Shown: positions 21,419-32,977, counted from the first letter of the stretch. The stretch: DNA of 64,000 nt from Ascarosepion bandense (GCA_037127315.1 JBBBDQ010000403.1:2266001-2330000), one strand, 5' to 3'. Numbers and translations are program-made. Notes: generated by a model not told the origin, from the sequence alone.

Positions 21419-22240
21419 AATATTTGGGAAGCGTTCTGACAAAGAATGAAAAGTGTGACATTGAGATCCGAAGATGCATTGGCATGGCCAAAGACCCATT
21501 TCGAAATTTAACCAGAGTATTGTGAGACAGGAAAATCTTATTGGAAACAAAGAAAAGAGTGCTGGACTACTATGTGATAACGGTTCTTCTGTATGGCAGT
21601 GAATATTGTTAGATGATCTCCTCCAAGATGAAGGAGAAGCTCGAGGCACAAGAAATGTGGTTTTACAGAAGGATGCTGAGGATACCATGGACGGAGCACG
21701 TGTGCAACGACGAGGTATTGGAGAGGATGCACAAGAGGAGAAAAATCATACTTAACACCAGAAAGAGACAGCTGAGAATCCTGGGACACGTAATGAGGAA
21801 GGAGGGCCTGGAGAATCTAATATTCACAGGACGGATATAAGGAAAGAGAGACAGGGGAAGCAGCGCAAGACATACTTGATAGGTCTGAGCAAAATGATGG
21901 CGAGGCGGGGTTTGGAAGAGACACTAAGAGGAAAAATATTGAGAGCGACAAGAGACAGAGCCAAGTGGATGTCATAGATAACTACATGGCTACCAGAAGT
22001 AGCTTCGCACATGGAATGAGAATGATATACCCCAGTGACCGTAATAAAGGGTTCGGTTCGAAATTTCTAGCACCTTAAGACAACGTCGTAATAATGGCAA
22101 TAAAAATGAGGACAATAGTCCGAACAATGTAAATAGTGTAAATACTACCTCATCTCAGGAGAATGGACAAATTAAATTTTTATATCAAAAATTTGTTTCA
22201 TTAAATGCAGGACTCCTTGGTGAATGTAAATAATCTATTT
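21419..22240 (+). pseudogene. RTE-like LINE fragment with 3' flank
   Basis: Broken frames encode the familiar end of RTE-type endonuclease/reverse transcriptase proteins: LYGSEY, KEKLEAQEMWFYRRMLRIPW, RKRQLRILGHVMRKEGLENL, GRQRKTYLIGLSK and RDRAKWMS. It has internal stops, so it is dead. The Asn-rich sequence at 22080-22235 (AAnGAGGACAATAGTCCGAA) recurs at 30360-30420 and 61055-61085. Clade assignment is from remembered motif similarity. Confidence 0.7.
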
Positions 22241-22300
22241 GATGGCCGTTTTACTGAAAATCTGCTCCGAACAGTAAAATAAAAAACGCAATAAAACTAT

Positions 22301-22675
22301 TTAATTAGATGAGCTTTTAATAACTTTAATATATATAGTCATTCGCAGGCAGATCTGTTTCGCTGTATCACAGCTCATCAGTACGGTAAGGCATCCAATT
22401 GCTTTTAGCCAGGATTGAAATCCGACTGAATTGACATCAGTCGTCGATTTTACCTCTGAGCTATGGGTGCTCAGTAGAAGAAGGTAGACTTTTAGCGCGT
22501 GATATACCATGTACACATGCGCCAGTAACTGAGAGTGTTCTACTTCATTAGTAAATGAATGATGCGTAGATGCTAGAGTAGCTACTGTTTTTTCAAAGTC
22601 TACCATTCCTCCAGAGTGCTCAATCAGGGTGTGAGAGCGTAAATAGTCATCCGCAGACAGATCTGTTTCACTGTG
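22301..22675 (-). mobile_element. tRNA-derived SINE
   Basis: On the minus strand an A box (TAGCTCAGAGG, near 22465) and a B box-like GGATTTCAATCC (near 22415) are spaced as in a tRNA. The word CAGATCTGTTTC appears at both ends (22350 and 22660), suggesting a duplicated or dimeric tail. The 125-aa minus frame is not a recognised protein. Confidence 0.6.
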
Positions 22676-22993
22676 CACTACCGGCCATAATTATTAGGCC
22701 ACCTCAGTGTTTTAAAAAAGAAGCAATAACATGTGCATCAAATGAACTTATAAATATCTAATAATTACCTATATTGCATTTTTATCAATAAAAGAATGAA
22801 GAAAATTTAGGGTGATTCGGACAAGTTCATCTTTGCTTTCTTGCCTTGTAAAATTTTGCAAAGTAATAATAACAAAAGAAAATATTCTATTTTCATTTAG
22901 AATTATCCACTTGGCCATAAATACTAAAAGTAGTATGAAATAAATAATTTCTTTTAAAAAACTGGATGGCCTAATAATTATGACCGGTAATGT
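22676..22993. mobile_element. Tc1-related MITE
   Basis: 318-bp element with terminal inverted repeats: left CACTACCGGCCATAATTATT, right the reverse complement of CACATTACCGGTCATAATTA. No coding capacity. It shares TIR and inner words (GTAAAATTTTGCAAAGTAAT) with 24364-24635, which carries a transposase start. Confidence 0.85.
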
Positions 22994-23628
22994 GTGTATA
23001 TATATGAGCTTATAAGGAATATTTCTTATAATTTTAGCAGAATAAAAGAATTATACGATTAATTTTAGCAAATATAAGTATTATCTCTTTTACCAAAAAA
23101 GCCACACGTTCAACTCTAGTAGAATAAGAATTTATCCTCGTTGGAGATAAAATTTAATCTCCTTAAATTTTTCCCGCGTTCAAGGGGAGCTACTCTTCTC
23201 TCTAACGAATTACCATGTGTTCACCGCGGCAAAGCAAATTATGATTAAAAATGCGTGCGTCTCAGTTACAGAACTATTTATTGCAACACATAAAATTAAA
23301 ATACATAAAAAGGTTTTTTACATTTAACATGTACAGTTCCATAAATGATTAGCATTTGAAATATGGACAATAAAGACAGGAGAACTGCTAAAATTATAGG
23401 CATTTTAGCGTCAACAAAACTGATCGCGGAGCATACAATTAAAATATTGCGACCAAGTCCCGAAGTAGCTAAGAGGGAAAGAGGAAGGTGTACTTTGCGA
23501 ATACAGACACAAGTACTTACGAGAAGGTAGAAATACAAATGGCGTTCTCTTACATTGAAATTCGCGGGAGGCGGACAATTCAAGTTTCCCGTATTCCAAA
23601 GCTTCTTTCTCCAGGGACTTGTTGGGCT

Positions 23629-23660
<32 letters not shown>

Positions 23661-24130
23661 TAGGGTAGCGGCTCTCGTCAACCAGCACTTGAAGGGTTTC
23701 TCAAACGCAGCAAGAATTAAATATGGAGTCGAATATTTAAGGGACCCCTGAAGCCACAATTAGGTAATTCGATTAAGGGGATAATCAACGACTAGCCAGG
23801 CGAGTGTAGATTCTATACACCGCAAAAAAATACTTCAACCTTTATATTTTGTTAATAAGGGGATAAAACACACACTTCGGTTGTACGAAGATGAGTGAAA
23901 GTAGGGGAAAACACAAAGCTGGTTTTGTCACACCGCAGTGAAAAGTCTGACGTCCTTCCTGCCGGAGCCCAGTGCTGCTACTGCTACTATCCGCCACCGG
24001 CCGGTGCAAGTCCCTGGAAGAAAATCTTCCTGTTCCCTTACGTGCCCGGTGATTCGTCAGCAGCAAGGGTACGCTGAAAGCGCCTCTGCTATTGGCTCAC
24101 AGCGCCTGCCGCTTCACAAAAGGGACGATT
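22994..24130. other. Non-coding DNA, possible LTR remains
   Basis: Contains a (TTTC)n run at 23632-23661. A GC-richer patch at 23930-24125 with a TATTGG box on the plus strand could be an LTR promoter. No frame shows a recognisable domain. Confidence 0.4.
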
Positions 24131-24321
24131 AAATGAAATCATTAATTTTGAGATCCCAATCAATATAATTTAATTGAAAATACACTAGAGTATTTTGCTT
24201 ACTGTAAATAGTAAATTCAATCATTTAGCTTCCAATTAATGAATGCTTCAAGAAAGCTTTTCTATTTAAAAAAAATCAATTTAATACTTAGGTATATAAA
24301 TGATTGGAGGTACATAAAAGC

Positions 24322-24363
<42 letters not shown>

Positions 24364-24368
<5 letters not shown>

Positions 24369-24635
24369 TACTGGCCATAATTATTAGGCCACCCCAGTTT
24401 TTTTTTTAAAGAAATGCTGTATTTCATACTATTTTTAGTATTTATTGCCAAGTGGATAATTCTAAATGAAAATAGAATGGTTCTTTTGTTAATATTGCAC
24501 AATAACTTGTGCAACAAATGAACTGTTTTGGTGTCCAGTTCTTGTGATCTCTTGCCCATGCTAGTCTCTTCTTATTGGCTGGCCGAAGCAAAGGCTTCCT
24601 GACTGCCTTGTAAAATTTTGCAAAGTAATAATAAC
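24364..24635 (-). mobile_element. Truncated Tc1-like element with transposase start
   Basis: TIR CACACTACTGGCCATAATTA matches 22676-22993. On the minus strand the frame at 24368-24559 begins MGKRSQELDTKTVHLLHKL, which resembles the conserved N-terminus of Tc1-family transposases (MGK-x-x-x-L-x...-I). It then runs into the TIR. The catalytic part is absent. Confidence 0.65.
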
Positions 24636-24648
24636 AATATATATATAT

Positions 24649-24745
24649 TGTTAAATATAAGAGACAATGAATGTCTATTATGTTTAATCATGAGCCGTTC
24701 TCATGATTAAACATAATAGACATTCATTGTCTTTTATATTTAACA
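24649..24745. repeat. 46-bp-arm hairpin
   Basis: Left arm 24649-24694 and right arm 24700-24745 are reverse complements with one mismatch; the spacer is 5 bases. Flanked by (TA)n on the left and by another (TA)n at 24782-24828. Confidence 0.9.
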
Positions 24746-24779
24746 GCATATGTTTAGAAAATTACTTGCTGCCTCGATA

Positions 24780-24781
<2 letters not shown>

Positions 24782-24829
<48 letters not shown>

Positions 24830-24987
24830 ATCAAAGTAGCAGGTTCATTTTGATTGTTGGTTCTTAGCGGCATATCCACATGTATGGGGTTTTTAATGTC
24901 CAAATGTAAATATTTTTAAGCATTTGTATCTCTTCAATTACAGACATTTTCTACATAATTTTATACTTTCAGGGCAAACGTATGTTG

Positions 24988-25041
<54 letters not shown>
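24782..25041. repeat. (TA)n microsatellites
   Basis: Two TA arrays, 24782-24828 and about 24990-25041, in otherwise unremarkable AT-rich DNA. Confidence 0.95.
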
Positions 25042-25046
<5 letters not shown>

Positions 25047-25071
25047 GTAGGTGATAAAATGTCGGTCATTT

Positions 25072-25855
25072 AAAAATGTTTGCTGGTAATTTTACTATAA
25101 AATGTATTTTGATATTTTTTGTGTTGTATCGATTGTCCTGCTTTAAAATTGTATTGTTGATAATTCTATTATAAAATGTATTATGTTAATCATTTTGCTT
25201 TAAAATGTATTGCTGGTCATTTTACTATAAATTATCAAAATAAATGTATTATTGGTAATAATTTATAAAAATGTGTTATTAGTAATAGTTTGTTTTTCAT
25301 AAGAATATATTGCTTGTAATTTCACTGCAAAAATATTTTGTTATTTTTTTTTACGTGTCTACTCTCTGGTGATTTCATATAGAGTCTCATATACAAATTC
25401 TTTGGTATATCGTCCTGCGTATGATGATAAACTCCATCCGGCAGTTAGGCATCAGGTCAGAATTTTAGAGGTTTCGGGAAACTTGGAACCACCTTTAACT
25501 GATGTTTTTTTTAAGTTCATTTTAACCCAAAGTAGTAACACCTGTTAAGGATCCGAGCTATGGGTAGATAGTGAACCTTCAAAGATAAACAGTACATCTT
25601 CATTGTAAAATTACCAAGAATACATGTTTATAGTAAAATTATTAGCAATACATTTTTATAGCATAATAACAATAAATACAAAACTAACACACTATAAAAA
25701 TACATCTTTATGGTAAAAGTACCAAAAAATATTTATAAAAAATTATCAACAATATATTTTTGTAGTGAAATTACCAGAAATACATTTTTCAAGAAAATTA
25801 CCAATAATACATTTTATCAGATGCAAACTATATTAAAAAAAACACACGTTTACCC
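25072..25855. repeat. Unclassified repeat, copy 2, between inverted minisatellite arms
   Basis: The left arm (25072-25345) consists of degenerate units like TAAAATGTATTGCTGGTAAT. The right arm (25600-25850) has the same unit in reverse complement (ACATTTTTATAGTAAAATTA). The centre shares TCGTCCTGnGTATGnnGATAA and GAGCTATGGGnAGATAGTGAA with 7400-7570. Confidence 0.65.
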
Positions 25856-25880
25856 TGAAAATTTAAAATTATGTACAGCA

Positions 25881-26544
25881 CTAGCAGTATATCCCGGCGT
25901 TGCTCGGGTGTAATGAAAGCTTTAAAACTAATCCATGGCCCTGGAGCTCAGACTCTTTGGACGTGGGCACGAAAGACTAAAAAGCAATAGTTGTTTCTAC
26001 TTAAAGCAAAACCGTAGACTGAAAGAAAAATGAATAGATGTAAGTCAAATTTTTATTTCCTGCTATCGATATCAAATAAGTTTTTTTCGTCGTAAACTGA
26101 ATTTTAAAGGCTAAATAAGTTCTTTGAGTAAATGGTATCCTGGCTGAGACTAAGAACTACAATTTTACCTACTTAGAGCCAAACCCGAAGCAAAAACTAA
26201 AATAAAAGGGCTGAAAAAATACAGACATACAGGCAATTAAACAGGCACACACAAAAACATCTTGCCTGTTATATATATATATTATCGATTTTCTGCACTA
26301 TTGAAAGAACTGCAACCTTGAAACTTCTGAATATCGTTTCATATGTTTTTGTCTATGAGTGTATTATATTTGATTAAAGTCGGACCACTCCTTCTATAAC
26401 CCGATTTTTTCGATTATCGATTTTTGAGATTTATCGGGGGTACCTCGACACAAAAACCAGCTAAGAACACTCGCAGACACTTATAGTACAACTGTGTAAA
26501 CTTTCAAGAAAATTGGTTCAGCCGTTTCGGAGTCTATAGTTAAC

Positions 26545-26596
<52 letters not shown>

Positions 26597-26616
26597 CCAT
26601 TTATAAATAAGTTTAG
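25881..26616 (-). mobile_element. Non-autonomous Helitron-like element, copy 2
   Basis: Starts CTAGCAGTATATCCCGGCGT (reverse of the 3' hairpin and CTAG) and ends ...ATAAATAAGTTTAG. Contains TA and CA blocks at the usual sites. The terminal TC of the 5' end is altered (GTTTAGTA), so the boundary is approximate. Confidence 0.8.
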
Positions 26617-26939
26617 TATCCGTAGTTGAAGACATAAAACTGCGTTTAAAAATATTTGGATTTCGCCATTAGAGGTTGATATGCTAGTAAACAACCTTAA
26701 CCACCCAAAGTATATTTGTTACATAAATGCTTGCTAGCATTGCAATACGAGAACAGATTGCATCTAAATTTCTATAATATAAAAAATGTAAGTATAATTA
26801 AACAATAAATAAAGAGACAGCAAAGAGATTACTTGGTGTAGAATTTCTTTGAACAGAGTTAAAATCTAAACGATTAAAATGCATAATGGCTGTACTAAAA
26901 AATACCTTCACACTTACCCAGGCTTCTGCTGGAAAAGTT

Positions 26940-28115
26940 GAAACCCTGATACCTCGAGTTGACAAATTTAATAAACGTGGTACTAGATTAGCAACTAGGC
27001 CTCACTGTTTTACTGTTGAACTAGCTAGATGAAACTGCTATTAATCTAATAGTTTCTTTTCTTGCACTTCCCCATGTGGAAATCCTTTCCGATTTCTTTC
27101 TTCCCTTTCATCTACAATATTCAAAAAATTATGTTGTGGTGGATAGGAAATTAAGAATTAAAATCAACGTTCTTCACTTTTACAAAAATTCACAATGACA
27201 TGTAAAATCCTGGTTTTGCCGAATAGAAAAACGATTGACCACGTGCTTAAAGAAAAAGTTGAAACTGGATTTCGCGAGTAGATGTTAAATTGATTTTCTG
27301 ACCAATGGGAGTGATTTGCAAGACTTAGCGATCCAGTGCGAAAAAACTAAATGACTATAAAAGGATTCGGTAAGTGTCAGCCAGTCAGTCAGATGGGAGC
27401 AGCTAGAGAGACGACACGCTAAAATGTACCGAGCGAAACTTCAAGTCGACCCGGACGTAAGGTCACATCGCATATTCGTTCTGTTTCTCCTACTTTATCG
27501 TGTGCTGATTCCTTTTACTACTTCTTCTCAATTCTCAACATTCCTATATGCCTCATGTTATATTTGATAACAAACGGACATTTTAAAACTGAGCGAATAC
27601 TTCAAAGACACTCCTACTGAACAAACGCTCATACATGCATACACCATACACATATACGTCCCTGCATACGTACATATAAACTCTTTCCAACAAGTTACTA
27701 CTACGAACATTTCTACAACTATTGATACCCTTAACTTTCTCATTGAACATTAACTTCTACAATTCATGTTAGCCTTTTCTATCAATAAATTTCTATTTCA
27801 ACATGCAAAATGTACATGTTTATTCTTCCAACAATCCATACATTCCGATCTTCATTCTGCTGACAACCTTCTGATGATGATTACGGATAAAACTTGTAAG
27901 TTGTAGGGAGTTTGGTGATGTTTGGCATAAGACCGAATTAATCAACATTAACCATCTCCCTATAGCTTAATGTAACGCCAATCGCCACCTTCCTAAATCC
28001 TTTTTTATTGTCGTTTTTCCTCGCTAAAGTCTTATTATTCTATTTTACTCTCTGTAACCTCCTATGTTGTAGTGGTATTATTACTTTCATCGGGGTCAAA
28101 CTATTACAAAAGTTT
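26940..28115 (+). pseudogene. LINE-A fragment split by a solo LTR
   Basis: 26980-27134 carries the LINE-A end (ATTAGCAACTAGGCCTCACT, TTTCTTTTCTTGCACTTCCC). The 3' UTR resumes at 27970 and ends in the degraded terminus TAGTGGTATTATTAC...CTATTACAAAAG. The interruption is the LTR at 27135-27969. Confidence 0.65.
27135..27969 (+). mobile_element. Solo LTR, copy 3 (inserted in LINE-A)
   Basis: 835 bp, TGTGGTGGATAGGAAATTAA ... CTCCCTATAGCTTA, flanked by perfect ATGT duplications (27131-27134 and 27970-27973). It has a TATA box (GACTATAAAAGGATTC, near 27354), an AATAAA near 27784 and the terminal hairpin region. It is longer than copies 1-2 because of extra sequence after the promoter. Confidence 0.85.
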
Positions 28116-28149
28116 AATAAAATTGTAGGACGTTATTTCACATTGTATA

Positions 28150-28550
28150 CCAGTGTGGAGAGACTACAGTTGTGTCTCTTGGGATGAGCTCATGGAAGTT
28201 CAGCCCCTTGGAGAGGAGAACTCTTCTGTCTCTTTTTTCCGTCTTCGCTTACGTTTTTTTCGAGGATCTGCTCTTTATCTTCCTGACCACCAGGGTGGCC
28301 ACACACGTGGAAACTGGTCAGCATGTGCACAGCTTAGCGTGGAGAAAAAAGTAATTTCTGTTCACTTATACACGGACGGTCAGTTGCCCTGAAGTTAGTA
28401 TGTTATTTCCTTGCCCTCGTTCTGTAAACATACTCGTTCCTTTGGACTGCATGAAAAATCATTTGTTTTGGGACATATGTAAATCATTTTAATATGTTTA
28501 TGTAATTTGTTTACCTTATTAAATGTTTTGTTTGTTACAGTCACGTATCT
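28150..28550 (+). other. Unassigned sequence with short open frames
   Basis: Two overlapping plus frames (28153-28392 and 28172-28354) have no recognised domain. It ends in TTTGTTTGTTACAG, which looks like a splice acceptor or a retroelement junction just before the coding-like unit at 28541. Confidence 0.35.
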
Positions 28551-28658
28551 CGTCTTTCTATATTCGCATTCGGTGTTAATGTATCAATGGCTACGCTCAA
28601 TGCTAATATTAGTGTCGGTGCTACTGGAAGGCTAAAACGTAGTATTCTGCCTAACATG

Positions 28659-28708
<50 letters not shown>

Positions 28709-29378
28709 GCATTCGGTGTTAGTGTGAAGCATAGGGAGCTGGTTAATTTTTCTTGGATTCGGCCTTGTGTCAGACTTAACCGAACTCCCTACAGCTTGTA
28801 AGTTTTATGCAGAATTATCATCAGAAGGTTTTCATCAGAAGGTTGGTTGTCAGTTGGAATGTGTGAATTAATGTAGAAGAGTGGAATAATAAAATATACA
28901 TTTTGAATGTTAAAATAGAAATTTATTAAAAGGAGGAATAACATAAGTTGCAGAAGTTAATGTTCATTGAGAAAGTTAAGATATCAAGAGTTCGTACAAA
29001 ATGTTCTAGTAGGAATTGTTGAAACAGATAAGGAGAAAGAGAAAGAAAACAAGGTGCGACCTGACCTTACCTCCGGGTCGATTTGAAGTTGGTTACATTT
29101 TAGATGTGTGCCAGAAAACCACCTCCCTTGACTGACGGCCGTGATTGGTTAGAGACCACCCTTAAATATTGAATCTAGTCACATGGGGTAGCTCCCAGAA
29201 TTATTTTTTTTTAGCTGTGGAAAAACCGTTTCTCTGACGTATTTTGAATTTTGCGATTTGATGACCAATCAGGATCCAGAGTTCCGCTACAAGTGTATCA
29301 ATGGCTACTCTAATGCTAATATTACTATAGGTGCTACTGGAAGGTTAAAACGTAGTATTCTTCCTAACATGAAATAGC
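28541..29378 (+). repeat. Duplicated coding-like unit, second copy split by an LTR
   Basis: First copy about 28541-28663; the second is split into 28706-28724 and 29292-29378. The plus-strand reading in the first contains MATLNANISVGATG and RSILPNMK. The second reads similarly after a 1-base deletion and ends in TAG. Differences are mostly synonymous or conservative. A (TA)n array (28661-28706) separates them. Origin unknown; possibly retroelement gag. Confidence 0.5.
28725..29291 (-). mobile_element. Solo LTR, copy 4
   Basis: 567 bp; on the minus strand it starts TGTAGCGGAACTCTGGATCC and ends ...CTCCCTATGCTTCA. Flanked by perfect AGTG duplications (28721-28724 and 29292-29295). The terminal hairpin region and AATAAA-side words match copies 1-2; the U3-like half matches 11290-11515. 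Confidence 0.85.
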
Positions 29379-29955
29379 CGGTAAATTATGGCTGGCTGAA
29401 AACCCATACTAATACCAGATATATGGATTTAAATAAAGAAGACACAGACGCAAAATAATGCATACAGCTTTTATTTTCCAGTAAATTTTATATCATTTCA
29501 TAACGTGTGCAATTTAAAAATAGATCAGCTGTGGATTTCTTTACCAAATTTCTTGCATCTGAAAGAAAAAAAAGAAACGAATCAAATGTTAAGTTGAGTT
29601 ATCGTCCCTGAAATTAGAACTGTTAAAATTGATAAATTTTGTGGGTTTGCCAGTTCTGTTCATACGCCGTCAGAGGGCGCTTTCACTTCCTCTCTTTGAA
29701 CACACAATTCGTAATTTTTAATGTATTTTTTCTTTGTTACTCAGTTAAATAAAAACAAGCAAAATATATAAAATATCGCCTTGTTGAAATTTATTCCATT
29801 TCTTTACATCCGTAAATTCTCACATATTAATTTTTATTTGCCATCTTTTTTTAAAGTTTAACTAAAAACAGTACCACAACAGATTGTGGCCGTCGGCCAA
29901 CGTGATATGGTACGCAAATATGTTCAGGTTGCGCAAGGGTGTTAAAACCATTCCC
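29379..29955. other. AT-rich non-coding DNA
   Basis: No recognisable feature. Confidence 0.5.
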
Positions 29956-29959
29956 GATT

Positions 29960-30300
29960 ATGTGTTACCTATTATCGGGTGACGGTGTGGTTAGCAGTTG
30001 GGTTTGAACTGAGACACACAGAGTTACTGAGTGTGAATTTATTAGAAAACGGAAGTATAATGAATAGAAGAGTAACCCGGAAGACAGTAGATAACGATTG
30101 GCAAGAAAGCATGGATCTGGAACAAAGTTGCACAAAAGACGAGTGCGAAAAAAGAAACTAGTAGCATAGAACTTACGGCTACATTTACCAAATCCAATTT
30201 TAAATTGACGAGACCTTAGTATTTGTCTATATTTAGAATGGTAAAATATGCAAGATGGATTGTGGCGAGAAAAATTGTCTTGCACGACACAGTGAACCTA
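29960..30300 (-). pseudogene. LINE-A fragment
   Basis: The minus frame 29965-30285 includes RQFKIGFGKCSRKFYATSFF and FRTRLLCNFVPDPCFLANRY, a diverged version of the LINE-A end (KRKFYSNSFFSRTSRLWNSL). No intact start or catalytic part. Confidence 0.65.
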
Positions 30301-30725
30301 ACTTCCTAGTAGCAAATTTATCAATCGATTCAATATAATAATTGCCGTCTAAAACATCGTATAAATGGCAACAAAACTGAGGACAATAGTCCGAATAATG
30401 TAAATACTGTAAATACTACCTTATCTCAGAAATATATACAAATATGAATTAAATAGAATGAGTTAAAACAAAATTCTCAACATCTAGACCAAAGCATCAA
30501 AAGTTTGAATTCTTTCCGTTTAAATTATACGTTTTCTTTTGTAGTGAACTAAGAATTCAAGTTTAAATATAGAAACGAACATAGCTATACAATAATGAAA
30601 AACAAAACGTGCACATAAAACGTAATGTGTTGATTATACAAACATATCAATAATAAACATATCAATTCTTCAAATGATCAAACATTTGCCCTCGCCATTC
30701 ACACACTCCTCTTTACCTGCAAAAC

Positions 30726-30726
<1 letters not shown>

Positions 30727-30776
<50 letters not shown>

Positions 30777-31290
30777 GTCATTTTTCATCATATTTCGATT
30801 TCTGCTATGGTCGCACTACCAACCAAGTCTGCGGGAAGACCTAAGGCAGGTCGTGGCGTGTTGTTATGGCTCCATTTCATGTTTTTTCTATCTTCCCCAT
30901 CATCCCTAGCGTTACATAAACAAAGTTCTCCTTAGTGTGTTGGCTGTACTTAATAAGACAATTTATTGTATATCTCTTAAGCTGGGGTTTCCAGAGATTC
31001 TTTCAATGTGCTGTTTTGTTCCATTGTTTATCATTCCAAGTGCACCTACTATCACTGGCACAACTCTTGTTTTCAATTTTCACATTTTTTCTATTTCAAT
31101 TTCCAGGTCTTTATATTTTGACAGTTCTTCAAATTCCTCGGTTGCTATGTTACAATCCGCTGGACAAGCCATATCAATTAATAAGCAAGTTTTTTCTTTC
31201 TGGTTTTTAACAATAATGTCCGGCCTATTTGCTTCAATTTTTCTGTCTGTGTAGATGGTGTAATCCCATAGAATGGTGACATCTTCTATA
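30727..31290 (-). pseudogene. Second LINE type, reverse-transcriptase protein C-terminus, with (TAA)n tail
   Basis: Minus strand from about 31285: KILWDYTIYTDRKIEANRPD, IIVKNQKEKTCLLIDMACP, EEFEELSKYKDLEIEIEKM, a stop where Trp is expected (TGA for TGG), then KLKTRVVPVIVGALGMI. This is the well-known conserved tail of LINE proteins (WDF...I.A.RPDI...K....IID.A.P...LW......PVVVGALG). A 3' UTR and an (ATT)n array at 30727-30776, probably the element's own simple-repeat tail, follow. Plus-strand frames here are shadows. Confidence 0.75.
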
Positions 31291-31351
31291 TTATTATTAC
31301 TATTTAATATTAAAAATTAGATAATAATAATATTAATATTATCTAATATTA

Positions 31352-31668
31352 AAAATGGATGTGCGTTGTGGTGCAGTGGATATCGGCTCGAAACGAGAAA
31401 ACGGGCAGCCGAGTTCGAATTCCAGTTGAATTCATTGCATTCACTTACGCGCAAATACCTTTGGGAAAGGTATTAATCCGTCTATTCCTTCCAGTTATGG
31501 ATTAAATAACAGGACAGATTGGGTTCTATAGCCTTGGCTGGCAACCAGTCTACCGCAGAAAGCAATGGCAACCTACTGCGGAATAATCATGTCAGTCAGT
31601 CATGTCTCTTTCGGGAGATGGTCGCCCAAGCGTGTTTCACGTATGGCACTTAACTGACTGACTGAATA
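31352..31668 (+). mobile_element. tRNA-derived SINE, ACTG-tailed family, full copy
   Basis: Starts GGATGTGCGTTGTGGTGCAG (A box TGGTGCAGTGG) and has B box GAGTTCGAATTCC. The body is GCAAATACCTTTGGGAAAGG, TTATGGATTAAATAACAGGA and AGCAATGGCAACCTACTGCG, with the tail GGCACTTAACTGACTGACTG. The tRNA-like half is shared with the 5S-tRNA composite SINE; the 3' half is not. Octopus tRNA-derived SINE families are known in the literature; this may be one of them. Confidence 0.85.
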
Positions 31669-31996
31669 TTAAAAATAAATCCATAATGTATTATAAAAAA
31701 AATTATGAAATAGAAATATTAAAAATGATTTTAATGAAGTAAATGAATTCTAGTAATAATCAATCCAAGATCACTATTATAATACTGGTATAAACTTATT
31801 GTATACCTAATGTACAAGTTTAATTTCGACCTTATTTCTCTTCGTTTATTCAAAAAAGCTTTATGTATAAAGCCATTAAGTTTTCAATGTTGGAAGAATT
31901 TTAACATTTTGTCATTGCTTTTTTTCGTTTTTTTATGAATCACTTCACCCCAAAGAAGGCAGACATGCCATGAGTGCGCAGAGGTGAGGTTACAGG

Positions 31997-32470
31997 TGTA
32001 ATATAACAATCTGGCCCCACCCGAGGAAGTGATGCAAGCGATGGTGTTTCCCGTCGGTGAAGGGGGCGGCGAAGCGACAAGACAGGTGTTTGTGAAATAC
32101 ATCCTGTCGAGGCCGGAGCGGATGTCATTTTGACCTTATTTCCGACAGCGGCGGAAATGGCTACAGAGGCAAACAGATCAGGTGTCTCTTAGAATTACGT
32201 GGGCGTTGCGTGGGCGAGGCAAAACCGGAAGGAAAGTCCCGGTTCTAGAGACTATAAAAAGACCTCGACACACGGATTCGCCAGTAGCAGAGAACGGCCA
32301 GTGGAAGCAGAGAAACACCACGGCAAGACTACACCCCCGTCAACCCAACTATGTGCCTCTCACCCTTCCGTTCTCTATTCCACACGGTCCGTCGTTATTA
32401 ATAAAAATATAACCTTATATTTTTATATATGCGTGTTTGTTGTTTTGTCGTCGTACGGCGATATATAACA
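31997..32470 (+). mobile_element. Solo LTR of another family
   Basis: 474 bp, TGTAATATAACAATCTGGCC ... GGCGATATATAACA, flanked by CAGG on both sides (31993-31996, 32471-32474). TATA box CTATAAAAAGACC (near 32254), AATAAAAATATAAC downstream, and near-mirror ends (TGTAATAT / ATATAACA). GC-rich U3. The overlapping open frames (31884-32128, 32182-32468) belong to the LTR and are not genes. Confidence 0.85.
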
Positions 32471-32716
32471 CAGGGAGTAAAAATGAGAGAAATAAAACTG
32501 AGTATAGAGAGGTTTGACAGAAGGACAGAAAATGAACGGGATTCAAGAAAATAAAAGATGGCAATTGGAATTTGCATTTAAATTTTGAGGGAATCAACTA
32601 AACGGAAGTGGCATCCATAGGCATGGAGTGCGAGAAAAGAAACTGTTGGAGTAGAAGAGGTGGTTGAATTTAGCTATTTCAACAGTAAACGGGTGGGACT
32701 TAGATGTCAATCTAGT

Positions 32717-32977
32717 CAGTCAGTCAGTTTAAGTGCCCTACGTGAATACACGCTTGGGTGATCATGTCTCGAAAGAGACATGACTGACTGGGCAGAAGAT
32801 TATTCCGCAGTAGGTTGCCATTGCTTTCTGATGTAGACTGGCTGCCGACCAAGGCTATAGAACCCAATCTGTCCTGCTATTTAACCCATAACTGGAAGGA
32901 AGAGACGGATGAATACCTTTCCCAAGGGTATTTGCGCGTAAGTGAATACTGGAATTCGAACTCGGCTCCCCGAGTTC
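32717..32977 (-). mobile_element. ACTG-tailed SINE, 5'-truncated, inside LINE-A
   Basis: Body and CAGTCAGTCAG tail as in 31352-31668 but lacking the A-box part. Flanked by an 11-bp target duplication GTCAATCTAGT (32706-32716 and 32978-32988). Confidence 0.9.

Noticed and set aside
30935..31254. Plus-strand membrane-like proteins of 91 and 105 aa
   Set aside because: They are antisense shadows of the LINE protein relic on the minus strand.
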